Part shown: piece by piece, positions 1 through 8,715 of the stretch
Layout: each line of letters opens with the position of its first letter
Numbering within the stretch: the stretch's first letter is position 1
Assembly (NCBI RefSeq): GCF_024105735.1
Contig: NZ_JAAAML010000003.1
Span: 620,001-684,000, forward strand
Length of the DNA: 64,000 nucleotides
DNA from: Parahoeflea alexandrii
GTDB taxonomy: Bacteria; Pseudomonadota; Alphaproteobacteria; Rhizobiales; Rhizobiaceae
Direction: 5' to 3'
Notes under the pieces: model-generated
Databases searched by the model: none
What the model was told of the DNA's origin: nothing
What the model saw: the letters and a program-made list of their open reading frames with translations, nothing else
Position numbers and translations under genes: made by a program

Positions 1-114
1 CCGCTGGCGCTAAACGAGGCGGCTTCGGATGGCAGGATAAAGCAAGGTGATCTTGTTCTGCTGGAAGCGATGGGCGGCGGTTTCACCTGGGGATCGGTGC
101 TGTTGCGCTGGTAA
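1..114 (+). CDS. fabH: 3-oxoacyl-ACP synthase III (FabH), C-terminal end only
   Basis: The first 37 codons, read from base 1, end in the tail [11 protein letters not shown], which is the conserved C-terminus of beta-ketoacyl-ACP synthase III. This enzyme starts fatty acid synthesis by condensing acetyl-CoA with malonyl-ACP in the cytoplasm. The start and the Cys-His-Asn catalytic residues lie outside the window. The next gene is ihfA, an arrangement common in Hyphomicrobiales, and this supports the call. Confidence 0.9.
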   Translation, partial: PLALNEAASDGRIKQGDLVLLEAMGGGFTWGSVLLRW

Positions 115-285
115 CCGTCAGGTTTTTCTCAACGGAAAATTAACCCTTCCGGGGTCGCTGTTTAGGTGCAGCGCAGTAATGCGGGCGCATTTATGGGAGT
201 TGCTTGACCTTGAGGAACATGATCCATAAAGTTATCGGACTGCATCTACGGGCGGCGGGGAAGCTCACCAGTTTGGTTGGAAAAA

Positions 286-609
286 ATGAGTGGTAAAACA
301 ATTACCAGGGCTGATCTTGCGGAGGCGGTTTTCCGCAAGGTCGGGCTCTCTCGAACCGAGTCAGCAGAGCTCGTCGAGATGGTCATAGACGAAGTCTGCA
401 GCGCCATCGTGCGTGGCGACAGCGTCAAGCTCTCGTCCTTTGCGACCTTCCAGGTGCGCGACAAGAAGGAACGCATCGGCCGCAATCCCAAGACCGGCGA
501 GGAAGTGCCGATCAGCCCGCGCCGGGTCATGACCTTCAAGGCCTCCAACGTGCTCAAGAACCGTGTTCTGAAGGGGCATCTGGCCCGAAAAGGCAAAGCC
601 AAGTCCTGA
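286..609 (+). CDS. ihfA: Integration host factor alpha subunit
   Basis: A 107-residue HU/IHF-family DNA-bending protein. The body fits the alpha subunit: an N-terminal helix-turn region, then the DNA-binding arm with Arg-Asn-Pro-Lys-Thr-Gly (the RNPxT motif, about residue 62), and a basic C-terminus. IHF is an alpha/beta heterodimer that bends DNA at promoters and at recombination sites, including phage att sites. I chose the ATG at 286 over a TTG nine bases upstream because alphaproteobacterial IhfA proteins begin Met-Ser-Gly-Lys. It lies downstream of fabH and upstream of a MerR regulator. Confidence 0.93.
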   Translation: MSGKTITRADLAEAVFRKVGLSRTESAELVEMVIDEVCSAIVRGDSVKLSSFATFQVRDKKERIGRNPKTGEEVPISPRRVMTFKASNVLKNRVLKGHLARKGKAKS

Positions 610-878
610 GCGGCCCTGGCACGAGACCAAGCGGTCCCGGGCAATGCCGAGACAGGGCGGTGCAGGTCCTGCTTCAGATCGCACTTGATATTTTTCACGC
701 AAACCTTTGAAATGACGGTTCCCTGATGCGCTGTTGCCGCGATTCGGGGCGCCTTTGCACAGATTGCTGGCGGCGCTCGACATGCCGTTGGTGCCCACTG
801 TGGTGCGCATCAGATTGGAATTTGGCAGGTTTTCCGTCCGGTTCATCCGGCGGGGCTGCCTGAGATCGGAGTGGTCCA

Positions 879-1421
879 ATGGACAAGAGCCCTGACGCGT
901 TCCGGACAATATCGGAAGTGGCCGAAGACCTGGATCTTCCGCAGCACGTTTTGAGGTTCTGGGAAACCAGGTTCACCCAGATCAAGCCGATGAAACGCGG
1001 CGGCGGCCGTCGTTATTACAGGCCCGATGACATCGAACTGCTCAAGGGCATCCGCATCCTGCTCTATGATCAGGGATACACGATCAAGGGCGTGCAGAAA
1101 CTGCTCAAGCAGAACGGCAACAAGTTCGTCATTGCGATTGGCAGCGGGGACATGGCCGCGGTGGAGGCTCTATCGGCCACAATCGCGGAAGAAAAGCCCG
1201 CTCCGCGGGCAGCCGCGCCGGCGGAGGAAGATCAACTGGTCGGCAAGCCGCGGCTGCCGTCGACGCGCCGGTTTTTCGGTCTCGGCGGCGATGCCGGCAA
1301 GTCCGAGGCCGAGGCGCCGGAGCCGGGAGCAGGCGGTCTCAAACGGGATGATCGCGCGCTGCTTCAGGAGGCTCTTTACGACCTGCTCGAATGCAAGCGG
1401 CTGCTTGACCAGGTGCGCTGA
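879..1421 (+). CDS. MerR-family transcriptional regulator
   Basis: A 180-residue protein with an N-terminal MerR winged-helix domain: residues about 10-80 include Leu-Arg-Phe-Trp-Glu and the Gly-Gly-Gly-Arg-Arg-Tyr-Tyr wing. A long Ala/Pro/Glu-rich linker and a short helical C-terminus follow. No metal-binding cysteines are present, so it is not a typical metal-sensing MerR. A MerR gene next to ihfA is usual in rhizobial genomes and its targets are unknown to me. The 269 bases between ihfA and this gene hold no recognisable gene. Confidence 0.85.
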   Translation: MDKSPDAFRTISEVAEDLDLPQHVLRFWETRFTQIKPMKRGGGRRYYRPDDIELLKGIRILLYDQGYTIKGVQKLLKQNGNKFVIAIGSGDMAAVEALSATIAEEKPAPRAAAPAEEDQLVGKPRLPSTRRFFGLGGDAGKSEAEAPEPGAGGLKRDDRALLQEALYDLLECKRLLDQVR

Positions 1422-1511
1422 GCTTCTACCGCGTGAATTCTGCCCTCCATCGGAAACGATCCAGGGCGGTATTCAGCAGCATGAAATTCTACAGCCTGAA
1501 CATGAAATCCG

Positions 1512-1715
1512 TTAGTTGAGCAGCTTGCATTGCAGGCTGCGCGCCTCGGCGATCGCGGCTTCAAGATGGGCCTCCAGATGCCCGAGTTTCTTTGCCTTGG
1601 CCAGGGCCAGGGCCATCTCCAGCTGCATGAGGACCATGACGATGCGGTCATGTTCATCCTGTGTCGCAAGGGTGACGATTTCCGGAGCAGGGCGGGGAAG
1701 ACGGGGCAAGCTCAT
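1512..1715 (-). CDS. Small helical protein, translationally coupled to the LysR gene
   Basis: A 67-residue protein predicted to be mostly helical, with an Ala/Leu/Glu-rich repeat-like middle (residues 25-62). Its ATG overlaps the stop of the LysR gene in an ATGA junction, so it is probably translated by reinitiation from the same mRNA. I recognise no family. It could be a partner or modulator of the upstream regulator, but this is inferred from coupling only. Confidence 0.6.
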   Translation of the reverse strand: MSLPRLPRPAPEIVTLATQDEHDRIVMVLMQLEMALALAKAKKLGHLEAHLEAAIAEARSLQCKLLN

Positions 1716-2710
1716 GAGCGGGCTGTAAACCCTTCGAAATAGGATCTGAGATCCTCGCGCGAAAACTGCTTCTCGATTTCCTGCGGCGTCATGGTGTCGG
1801 CTCCGAACCAGGGAAACTTTCGTTCGTCAAAGCTGTCCGTAAGGAAATCGATGAAGTTCCTGTGCCGTGCGCTCTTGGCGATCTCGGGATGGGTTGCGAG
1901 CCAGATCTCGACACGGAAGTCGAACCCGAGATCGACATGTTCCACATCGCCGCCGATTGCCCGGGCATAATTCGGCATCAGGCCGATGCCTGCACCCTTC
2001 GCAACGGCCCAGTAATGCGCCGAGGAGAAATTGGTCTTCATCCGCACTATGCGCTCGGCAATCTTCGGGCCGAACACCTTGTCCAGCTCGTAGCCGCGCA
2101 ACTGGTCGGTCTGCTGCTCGACCACACGGTGATTGACCATGTCGGCCACGCTCTTTGGCCGTCCGAACTGTTCGAGGTAGCTCGAACTGGCAAAAGGCAG
2201 CAGATGCAGATAGCCCAGCCGCTTGACCTTGAGTTCGGGCCGGTTGGGCATTTCCAGCTGCACCGAGATATCGGCTTCCATGCGCAACACGTCGACCGAG
2301 CGCATGGCGCATTGCAGCTCGATACGGTTCTGCGCCCCGGTTTCGTTCATGTAGTCGACAATGCGCGGGGTCAGCCAGAAGCTGCCCAGACCCTCGGTGA
2401 TGGCGAGGCGGATCGGGCCGTTCGCCTCGCGCTCCGCCATCGCTGCAACACGCCACATGTCCGAGACCGAGCTTTCGACATCGCGTGCAGCAAGCACGAC
2501 CCGGCGGCCTTCGTCGGTCAGCCTTACGCCCTCGGCCTCACGGAACAGCAGCAGATAGCCGAGCTGGTCTTCAAGCCGCGAGATCGTGCGCCGTGCGGTG
2601 TTGACCGACATGCCCAGTTCTTCCGAAGCCTTGCGGAAGCTGTTGAGCCGCGCGACAGCCAGAAAGATCCGGATACTGTTCCAATCGGCATTGCGCCACT
2701 GGTGTTCCAT
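1712..2710 (-). CDS. LysR-family transcriptional regulator
   Basis: A 332-residue LysR-type regulator. Residues about 8-68 form the winged helix-turn-helix (Ala-Ser-Glu-Glu-Leu-Gly-Met-Ser then a recognition helix). The remainder is a periplasmic-binding-protein-like effector domain, with an extra C-terminal tail of about 40 residues. It is divergent from the GNAT-type gene at 2796 with only 85 bases between the two starts. That is the usual layout for a LysR regulator that controls its neighbour. The effector is not predictable. Confidence 0.9.
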   Translation of the reverse strand: MEHQWRNADWNSIRIFLAVARLNSFRKASEELGMSVNTARRTISRLEDQLGYLLLFREAEGVRLTDEGRRVVLAARDVESSVSDMWRVAAMAEREANGPIRLAITEGLGSFWLTPRIVDYMNETGAQNRIELQCAMRSVDVLRMEADISVQLEMPNRPELKVKRLGYLHLLPFASSSYLEQFGRPKSVADMVNHRVVEQQTDQLRGYELDKVFGPKIAERIVRMKTNFSSAHYWAVAKGAGIGLMPNYARAIGGDVEHVDLGFDFRVEIWLATHPEIAKSARHRNFIDFLTDSFDERKFPWFGADTMTPQEIEKQFSREDLRSYFEGFTARS

Positions 2711-2795
2711 GGGTGGAACTCTCTGTTACAATCTTTGCCAAAGTCAACGCGGTTCTGCACGGTTACTCTACCCCAACTGGAAGGGGTATCAGGCC

Positions 2796-4016
2796 ATGTC
2801 AGCCACACCACAAAATAGTTTTTCATCATCAAAAGCAAGTGCATTGGCTGCGGAGGCGGCTTTGGAAGCCCAACGCATGCAGCGCGCTGCGGCCATGGTG
2901 AGCGTGACCAACCGGCTCGAACCGGCCGATGTCCCGCGTCTGCTTGAAGCGGCGGGAAAGGCCATCGGCCGGCTGGCCGAGCCTGCGACGGTGATCAGGG
3001 TGGCTGAACGCAACGCCGATTCGGTCTGGCTGTTCACCCGGCGAGGCCGCAGCCGGCCCGAGGGGTTCATGTCGGCGCTTTTGCTCAACGAGGCAGGTCG
3101 TTCGGCGCTTTTCGAGGGAACGCTCAACCTGCTTGATCCGCAGGACGAGTATCTGGTCAGCCAGCACGAACGTCCTGCGGCGATCTATGTCTGGGCCAGC
3201 TTTACGCCCGGTGTGCTGGCAGCCGGCATCAACCGCGTGATGGACCGGTTTGATTCGCCCCATTACGCCGAGGCCGACATCATCTCGACATCCTTCACCC
3301 TGCGCGGCCACCGCGCCATGGTGCGGCGCGGTTTCGAACAGGGGGTCTGGCACGGCGGACGCCTGATCGAGGATTTCTACATGATCCCGCGCCGGCCGAA
3401 GACGCTTTCCGCACGCATGCCAAGCTATGCCACCCATGACCCGGTGCTGCGTCCGACCGGTATCCGTGTGGTCAACGGTTTTGACGACATGATGCGGGTC
3501 GCCGCCGTCCGCTCCGCTGTCTACATCGGAGAGCAGTCCTGCCCCTACAACGAGGAATTCGACGGCAACGATCTCGCCGCGACCCATTTGCTGGCGCTGG
3601 TCGACAATGAGCCGGCGGGGTGCATGCGGCTGCGTTTCTTCGGTGATTTCGCCAAGCTCGAGCGGCTTGCCGTGCGACGCGAGTTCCGCACCTCGCGGAC
3701 CGCTTTCCAGCTCGTGCGGGCCAGTGTCGCGCTGTGCAGGGAAAAGGGGTTCCGGCGCATCTACGGTCACGCGCGCGAAGATTACCTGAACTTCTGGCAG
3801 CATTTCGGTTTCAGTCTCAAGGAAAATGGCGCGCCGTTCGCGTTCTCCGATCATGTTTTCGTCGAGATGGCGGACGATATCGAACCTTCGCCCACCGCGC
3901 TGTCGCTGAAGGATGACCCCTATCGCCTGATCCGGCCCGAAGGGGCCTGGCATGTTCCCGGCCCGCTTGAAGCCTCGGCCGCGCGCCATCCCGACCTGCA
4001 AGCAGCCCGGGCCTGA
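2796..4016 (+). CDS. GNAT-fold acetyltransferase-like protein with extra N-terminal domain
   Basis: A 406-residue protein whose C-terminal half (about 215-360) reads as a GNAT N-acyltransferase-like fold: Ala-Gly-Cys-Met-Arg-Leu-Arg-Phe-Phe for beta4, then Leu-Ala-Val-Arg-Arg-Glu-Phe-Arg for the acetyl-CoA loop. The N-terminal 200 residues match nothing I can name. The ATG at 2796 has a GGAAGGGG ribosome site 11 bases upstream, so longer readings starting further left are not used. The gene is divergent from the LysR gene and followed by a small gene. Substrate unknown; autoinducer-synthase-like folds are an alternative. Confidence 0.75.
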   Translation: MSATPQNSFSSSKASALAAEAALEAQRMQRAAAMVSVTNRLEPADVPRLLEAAGKAIGRLAEPATVIRVAERNADSVWLFTRRGRSRPEGFMSALLLNEAGRSALFEGTLNLLDPQDEYLVSQHERPAAIYVWASFTPGVLAAGINRVMDRFDSPHYAEADIISTSFTLRGHRAMVRRGFEQGVWHGGRLIEDFYMIPRRPKTLSARMPSYATHDPVLRPTGIRVVNGFDDMMRVAAVRSAVYIGEQSCPYNEEFDGNDLAATHLLALVDNEPAGCMRLRFFGDFAKLERLAVRREFRTSRTAFQLVRASVALCREKGFRRIYGHAREDYLNFWQHFGFSLKENGAPFAFSDHVFVEMADDIEPSPTALSLKDDPYRLIRPEGAWHVPGPLEASAARHPDLQAARA

Positions 4017-4028
4017 AAGGAAGCATCG

Positions 4029-4295
4029 ATGACAACAGACGCCGGTTCCTATGCCTGGATCATTCGTACGCTTGTAACCTGCAGGGAGGAAGCCGACCGG
4101 ATGCAGTTGAACGATCTCAGCCGTCTCATCAACATGGCCGTGTTGCAGACCGCGCTGGACTGGGAGGGAGAAGAGCCTTCCAGAGTGTCGAACACGAATC
4201 TTGAAGCCCTGTTGCGGCTCAAGATGAAACTCGCGTTTTCGGAACGAAGCGACAATGTCTTCGTTCTGAACTCGAAAACCGCCGGGGAAGCCTAA
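4029..4295 (+). CDS. Small conserved-looking protein of unknown function
   Basis: An 88-residue soluble protein lying 12 bases after the GNAT-type gene, with a GAAAGGAAG ribosome site before its ATG, so it is likely co-transcribed. It has no membrane segment or cysteine cluster beyond a single Cys. I recognise no family. A strong terminator hairpin follows 14 bases after its stop and closes the unit. Confidence 0.65.
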   Translation: MTTDAGSYAWIIRTLVTCREEADRMQLNDLSRLINMAVLQTALDWEGEEPSRVSNTNLEALLRLKMKLAFSERSDNVFVLNSKTAGEA

Positions 4296-4309
4296 CGACC
4301 TGCGGTTTG

Positions 4310-4362
4310 CCGGGCGGGTGCAAGGGTTGACGCCACCGCATGCGGCGCGCCCGCCCGGTTTT
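4310..4362. terminator. Probable terminator closing the GNAT unit
   Basis: A perfect 9-bp inverted repeat, CCGGGCGGG (4310-4318) and CCCGCCCGG (4350-4358), is followed directly by TTTT. The 31-base loop contains a smaller GC-rich hairpin. It lies between two convergent genes. Confidence 0.7.
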
Positions 4363-4482
4363 CTCATTTACCTGCCGCTGCCTCGGGCGGAATTGGTATG
4401 CCGGACTGACACCCGGGGATGGCAAAAGCTACTCAAGGCCTCTGCCGCTTTGCTGGTGAAAGCGGCATCGACTTCAACAGGG

Positions 4483-6138
4483 TCAGCCCAGAAGTGTCCG
4501 GTTCAGGGTCGCCACCGGAGCATTAAGAACCCACACCAGCCCCGTCGGGCAATAGTTGATCTCCGTCTGGCCGTTCAGCGCCGCACTCAGGTGACGATCG
4601 AGGATCTGTGTGCCGAAACTTGTCTGCTCGGGCTCTGTCACCGCCGGCCCGCCGCTTTCCTGCCAGCGCAGTTCGAGCCGCTCGCCGGCCTCGCTCTGCT
4701 GTACCGTCCAGCTGATTTCGACCTTGCCGGTTTCGACGCTGAGCGCACCATATTTCGAGGCATTGGTGGCAAGCTCGTGGATCGCCATTCCGAGATTTTG
4801 AACGGCGTCCGAGCCGAGCGAAAATTCTCCCCCTTCGAGCACGATATTGCCGCCGATCGAGCCGAATGTGCGCACATGGTTTTCGATCAGGTCCCTCAGC
4901 GTGATTGCCTTCCATTCGCTGGCGGTCAGCAGGTCGATCGACTGCCCGAGACCGGCAATCCGGTCTGCCGTCGATGCCACCAGGTCCTGCGGGGTCTTGG
5001 CCTTCTTCGAGCTCTGGCGGACCATGGCGAGCACGATCGAGATCAGGTTCTTGGTCCGGTGTGCAAGTTCCTGCGTGACGATGGTCAGCTGTTCTTCCTT
5101 CTGGCTCCGGTCATAGGACGCGTTCGACAGCGCCCGCGCAATCAGGTCGAGTTCGCTGATCCGGGTGTGGATTGGCGAAACAACGCGACCGTGACCGACA
5201 CCTTCCGCCATGCGGGAGATGCCGCGTACCTCGTTCCGGATCAGCTTCGTGCCGGCGTAGATGACGACAACGCACACCCCCAGCAGCACAAGCGTGCCCA
5301 GGATGAGCATTTTCCAGGTCTTGAGGATCGGCGCCTGTGCGGAGGCAAGGGGGCCCGATATCACCGCGTTCCACGGGGTCCCGCGGATCGGTGCATAAGC
5401 GAGGACCAGCTCCTCCGGGCCGTCGAAGTGCGAGATGAACGGCAGGCTGGAGACATCTTCGGCGCGAATGTCGACCGGCAATATGTCGGGGGTGGTCATT
5501 TGGACCGATATCGGACTTTCAGGCACGAGCGTATTGCCGTCGCCATCAATGATTGCGGCTGTCCAGCCATCGGGAAGCGGCAATTCTGCCATCGCACCAG
5601 CCAGGTCGTCCGCGTTCATGGTGGTCACCAGCATGCGGGCATCGGATACCACAGAGACGTCCACCGGCTTGAGCACGTTGAACACCCATTTCCTCGAGGT
5701 TCTTCCCATGAAGAAGTTGGAAACGACCGGCCTGCCGGTTTCCATCGCCCTCCTGAAGCCGTCGCTATCCGATATGGTCCCCAGCGGCGCGCCATAGTCG
5801 ACCCGGGTGTTGAGCAACTGCCTGCCGGCCTCGTCGACGACGATGACGAACTGGCCTGTCTCACGCAAGGCAAACTCGCTCCGCCGATGGAACGTTTTGA
5901 GGTCGCCATTGGCGAGTTCCTCAGTCGAGGCCAGCAGGTTGACGGTCGTCGTCATGCTGTTGATCACCGGCTCGACAGCGCGCGCGATGCTCTGCGCGGA
6001 GCGCAACGTTCGCCGGTCGACAGAGTCGGCTTCGCTCGATTGAAGCTGCGCGGCCAGAAACCACAGAAACAGGCTGAACGGAGCAACGATCGCGAACAGC
6101 GAAAAAGTCAGCCATGTCGAAATTGAGTATCGTCGCAA
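4483..6138 (-). CDS. HWE-family sensor histidine kinase
   Basis: A 551-residue membrane kinase. Residues about 8-30 form the first membrane helix, a periplasmic cache-like sensor runs to about 275, a second helix lies near 280-300, and a HAMP-like linker follows. The phosphoacceptor box is Glu-Leu-Ala-His-Arg-Thr-Lys-Asn. The N box is Ala-Ile-His-Glu-Leu-Ala-Thr-Asn, and the Trp-Gln-Glu that gives the HWE family its name follows. No cognate response regulator is adjacent. The start is a TTG at 6138 preceded by GGCGGAAA; no ATG fits the first helix. HWE kinases are concentrated in alphaproteobacteria and often feed the general stress response. The ligand is unknown. Confidence 0.9.
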   Translation of the reverse strand: MRRYSISTWLTFSLFAIVAPFSLFLWFLAAQLQSSEADSVDRRTLRSAQSIARAVEPVINSMTTTVNLLASTEELANGDLKTFHRRSEFALRETGQFVIVVDEAGRQLLNTRVDYGAPLGTISDSDGFRRAMETGRPVVSNFFMGRTSRKWVFNVLKPVDVSVVSDARMLVTTMNADDLAGAMAELPLPDGWTAAIIDGDGNTLVPESPISVQMTTPDILPVDIRAEDVSSLPFISHFDGPEELVLAYAPIRGTPWNAVISGPLASAQAPILKTWKMLILGTLVLLGVCVVVIYAGTKLIRNEVRGISRMAEGVGHGRVVSPIHTRISELDLIARALSNASYDRSQKEEQLTIVTQELAHRTKNLISIVLAMVRQSSKKAKTPQDLVASTADRIAGLGQSIDLLTASEWKAITLRDLIENHVRTFGSIGGNIVLEGGEFSLGSDAVQNLGMAIHELATNASKYGALSVETGKVEISWTVQQSEAGERLELRWQESGGPAVTEPEQTSFGTQILDRHLSAALNGQTEINYCPTGLVWVLNAPVATLNRTLLG

Positions 6139-6436
6139 CGCGATTTCCGCCTGTAATCACACGCAGGAGACAGTTAAAGCCATCCGGAAACTTGTCAATT
6201 AACATAGGTTAACCGGCTGCCCTGCCGGCAAGCCGAAGGGATCATATTTGAAGACATTCCGACACAAAAGCGTTTCAAGAATGGCCCCCAACAGCGTCCG
6301 GCGGTGTTTCAGGCCTCCTGAGCTACGGTTCGCGGCGTCCTCGCTGTCTAGTGTTTGAAAACCGCACCAACATCGGGTAGCCATGCGTTCGGCAGGGCCG
6401 TCCGGCCCGACCTTTTTTCCAACCGGGGGCGAACTT

Positions 6437-7114
6437 ATGAATCTTGATCAGGCGATGCAGGACCGTCGTTCCATCCGGGGATTCCTCGACAAGCCGGTTC
6501 CGCGTGATCTGCTTGAGGAGGTGATTGCGCTCGCCAACCGCGCGCCCTCGTCAATGAACACCCAGCCCTGGCACCTGCACGTGCTGACCGGTGAGCCGCT
6601 GGAACGGGTTCGCAAGGGCAATACCGAACGCATGCTCGCCGGCGTCACGCCGAGCCGCGAGATCGAGGATTACGCCGCCTATGAGGGCGAGCACCGCAAG
6701 CGCCAGATCGAGATCGCCGTGCAGCTGTTCGAAGCCATGGGCATCGAACGCCACGACGCCGAGCGCCGGCAGGACTGGGTGATGCGGGGTTTTCGCCAGT
6801 TCGATGCGCCGGTTTCGGTGGTGGTCTGCTTCGACCGCGATCTGCTGGGTAACACCATCGCCCATTTCGACACCGGCGCCATGACTTATGGTCTTGTGCT
6901 GGCGGCCTGGAGCAGGGGGCTCGGCGCGGTGATCAACGGCCAGGGCATCATGCAAAGCCCGGTGGTGCGTGAAGTCGCCAACATTCCGGAGGACCAGGTG
7001 ATCCTCACCTGCGTGGCGCTCGGCTGGCCCGACGACGAGTTCATTGCCAATTCCGTCGTCTCCCGCCGCCGTCCGGTGGAGAACGTCACCCGGTTCCTGG
7101 GCTTCGGCGACTAA
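6437..7114 (+). CDS. Nitroreductase-family FMN oxidoreductase
   Basis: A 225-residue nitroreductase. The N-terminus has the FMN-phosphate contact Arg-Arg-Ser-Ile-Arg (about residues 9-13) and the conserved Asn-Arg-Ala-Pro-Ser-Ser-Met-Asn-Thr-Gln-Pro-Trp stretch. The C-terminus has Gly-Trp-Pro. Such enzymes reduce nitroaromatics or quinones with NAD(P)H. The ATG at 6437 is chosen because a GGGGGCGAA ribosome site precedes it and the family starts at this point. This is the last host gene before attL. The 298 bases between it and the kinase start carry divergent promoters that I could not resolve. Confidence 0.9.
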   Translation: MNLDQAMQDRRSIRGFLDKPVPRDLLEEVIALANRAPSSMNTQPWHLHVLTGEPLERVRKGNTERMLAGVTPSREIEDYAAYEGEHRKRQIEIAVQLFEAMGIERHDAERRQDWVMRGFRQFDAPVSVVVCFDRDLLGNTIAHFDTGAMTYGLVLAAWSRGLGAVINGQGIMQSPVVREVANIPEDQVILTCVALGWPDDEFIANSVVSRRRPVENVTRFLGFGD

Positions 7115-7199
7115 GCGCTGCCATGCCTTTTCCCGGTTTTTCCGAGAGAGCCGACATTTTGCTCTTGCCCGCAAAACACTGATGATCTAAGCCCTGTCC

Positions 7200-7243
7200 C
7201 CAGTCGGAGCGTAGCGCAGCCCGGTAGCGCACTTGTCTGGGGG
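7200..7243 (+). other. attL: 5' half of tRNA-Pro left in the host flank
   Basis: These 44 bases are identical to 58802-58845. They cover the 5' side of tRNA-Pro(GGG), from just before position 1 through the anticodon loop, and then diverge where phage DNA begins. Imperfect similarity continues about 45 bases further upstream, over the tRNA promoter region. The copy is truncated and cannot fold into a tRNA. Confidence 0.92.
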
Positions 7244-7271
7244 TGCGGATTTCCTGATCCGATAATTCATC

Positions 7272-8369
7272 CTATTTCATATGCTTAGAGCCACCTGTTG
7301 AACTTCCAGTGGAAGTTTCAGTGGTGATCGCCGCAGCGCTCATGGCATCCATCCGGCGCTTGGCGTCAGCCGCCGTCACATGGGCATAGCGCATGGTGGT
7401 TTCGATGCTCGAATGGCCGAGGATCAGTTGCAGCGCGCGCATGTCGCCGGTGGCACGCAGGAAGCGGGTGGCGAAGGTGTGGCGCAGATCGTGGAAGCGA
7501 AAACCTATCACCTTGGCCTTCTTGCAGACCCTGGCGAAGTGGCTGTTGAGCGCTTCCTCCTCGACGGGCGCGACGTCTCCGCGCCTGTGGTTGGCGGAGC
7601 TCCTGCGGATGACGTGGGTGAACACCCGCGCGTGGGCTCGGGGCAGCGGCCAGAGCAGGGCGCGCAGCGCGGCCGAGAGCGGCACATGCCGGGTCTTGTC
7701 GCCCTTGCCGGTGATGACGATGTACTCGCCGTGCCAGTCTATGTGGCGCCATTCGAGATCCAGGCACTCGGCCATGCGGCAGCCCGACAGCAGCGAAAAG
7801 CGCGCGAGCTCACGGTAGCCCGGTGCGAGCGCATCGAACAGCGTCGTCTCCTCGTCGGCGGTGAGTTCGCGGATCACTTCCTGCGGCTCCCTGAGCATGT
7901 GGTTTTTCCAGGTGATGCGCGGGACCGGCTCATCCCAGAGATCGCGGGCGCGGGTCATGACCGCTCGCAGCCTTGCCGTCGCGGTGCGGTTCACGGTGGC
8001 CGGCGCCACCTTGTCGGCCCGGCGGCTCGCCACCATGGCAGCCACATCCTGATTGGTGATCGATGCCAGCAGACGGGTCTTGCCGAAGTGACGTTCGAGC
8101 CAGGCGAGGTCGGTGAGGGTGCTGTCGGCATTGGCGTGGTGCTGGCCGGTTTCAAGCCAGTAGCGCGACACGGCAGCGCCGATCGTCAATCCGAGGGCCG
8201 ATTGGCCTGCCTGTTTTCTGGCCTGCGCGCGGGCGTCTTCCTTGAGCCTGGCTTCTGTCCGTTCCGCTTCGCGCTTCGACGTTGCGCCAGTATTTCCTGA
8301 ATATCGGTGACCCCTGACCGTGAAGTCGTAGGACCATGTGTCTTGTCCCGGCCGTTTCCAGATCGACAT
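7272..8369 (-). CDS. int: Tyrosine-recombinase integrase
   Basis: A 365-residue phage integrase. The N-terminal 60 residues are arm-binding-like, and a SAM-like core-binding domain spans about 60-160. The catalytic domain carries Arg198 (Gly-Cys-Arg-Met-Ala-Glu), Lys225, His293-x-x-Arg296, His319 and the nucleophile Tyr328. It would catalyse attP x attB recombination at tRNA-Pro. It begins 28 bases from attL and reads toward it, the usual position. The ATG at 8369 has a GGGAGAG ribosome site. The gene lies at the end of the leftward early operon and its 5' end overlaps the excisionase-like gene. Confidence 0.96.
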   Translation of the reverse strand: MSIWKRPGQDTWSYDFTVRGHRYSGNTGATSKREAERTEARLKEDARAQARKQAGQSALGLTIGAAVSRYWLETGQHHANADSTLTDLAWLERHFGKTRLLASITNQDVAAMVASRRADKVAPATVNRTATARLRAVMTRARDLWDEPVPRITWKNHMLREPQEVIRELTADEETTLFDALAPGYRELARFSLLSGCRMAECLDLEWRHIDWHGEYIVITGKGDKTRHVPLSAALRALLWPLPRAHARVFTHVIRRSSANHRRGDVAPVEEEALNSHFARVCKKAKVIGFRFHDLRHTFATRFLRATGDMRALQLILGHSSIETTMRYAHVTAADAKRRMDAMSAAAITTETSTGSSTGGSKHMK

Positions 8370-8545
8370 TTGCGCTCTCCCACATAGGCCTCGATGTCGG
8401 CCAGATCGAATCTGCGCCTCGGCCGCTTGTCGCCGGCGCCCACCTCGACGAACGGCAGATCTCCGCGAGCAACAATCGCGTTGAGCGTGTCGATCGATAC
8501 GGCAAGAAAGGCGGCCGCGGCGCGAGGTGTCAAGAGCGGGGTCAT
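8186..8545 (-). CDS. Excisionase-like helix-turn-helix protein
   Basis: The first 60 of 119 residues resemble an AlpA/excisionase-type winged helix: Leu-Thr-Pro-Arg-Ala-Ala-Ala-Ala-Phe-Leu, then Arg-Arg-Arg-Phe-Asp-Leu-Ala-Asp-Ile-Glu-Ala-Tyr. Such proteins bend DNA and steer the integrase toward excision. It starts in a TGATG junction with the upstream gene. The basic C-terminal half overlaps the integrase reading frame by 184 bases, an unusually long overlap. That tail may be translated but not important. Confidence 0.7.
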   Translation of the reverse strand: MTPLLTPRAAAAFLAVSIDTLNAIVARGDLPFVEVGAGDKRPRRRFDLADIEAYVGERKCRSGNGRDKTHGPTTSRSGVTDIQEILAQRRSAKRNGQKPGSRKTPARRPENRQANRPSD

Positions 8546-8715
8546 CAGGGCTTCACCCTCCTGATGGCATTGCCGCTGGTGACCATGGTGTAGCCGTCCT
8601 CGAAGCGCACGCAGATCGAGTTCATCTTGCCGCGCGCGGTGACAGTGCAGACCTGGCCTTTGCGGCCCTGCCGGTTCCAGCGGTAGATGTAGCGTTGCGG
8701 GGCAGGCTTGGTCAT
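8545..8715 (-). CDS. Small phage protein of unknown function
   Basis: A 56-residue basic protein with a compact beta-rich look (Arg-Tyr-Ile-Tyr-Arg-Trp-Asn near the start). Its stop overlaps the excisionase-like start (TGATG), and its ATG at 8715 overlaps the stop of the DUF5131-type gene. Translational coupling on both sides makes it likely real. I recognise no family. It belongs to the leftward early operon. Confidence 0.65.
   Translation of the reverse strand: MTKPAPQRYIYRWNRQGRKGQVCTVTARGKMNSICVRFEDGYTMVTSGNAIRRVKP

Noticed and set aside
2829-4367. A 512-codon minus-strand frame over the GNAT-type gene
   Set aside because: It is a high-GC antisense shadow running through the terminator; the plus-strand gene has a ribosome site and a recognisable fold.
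4318-6126. A 602-codon open frame on the plus strand opposite the sensor kinase
   Set aside because: It is the antisense shadow of a clear HWE kinase with all motifs intact; its translation has no domain and an unnatural composition.
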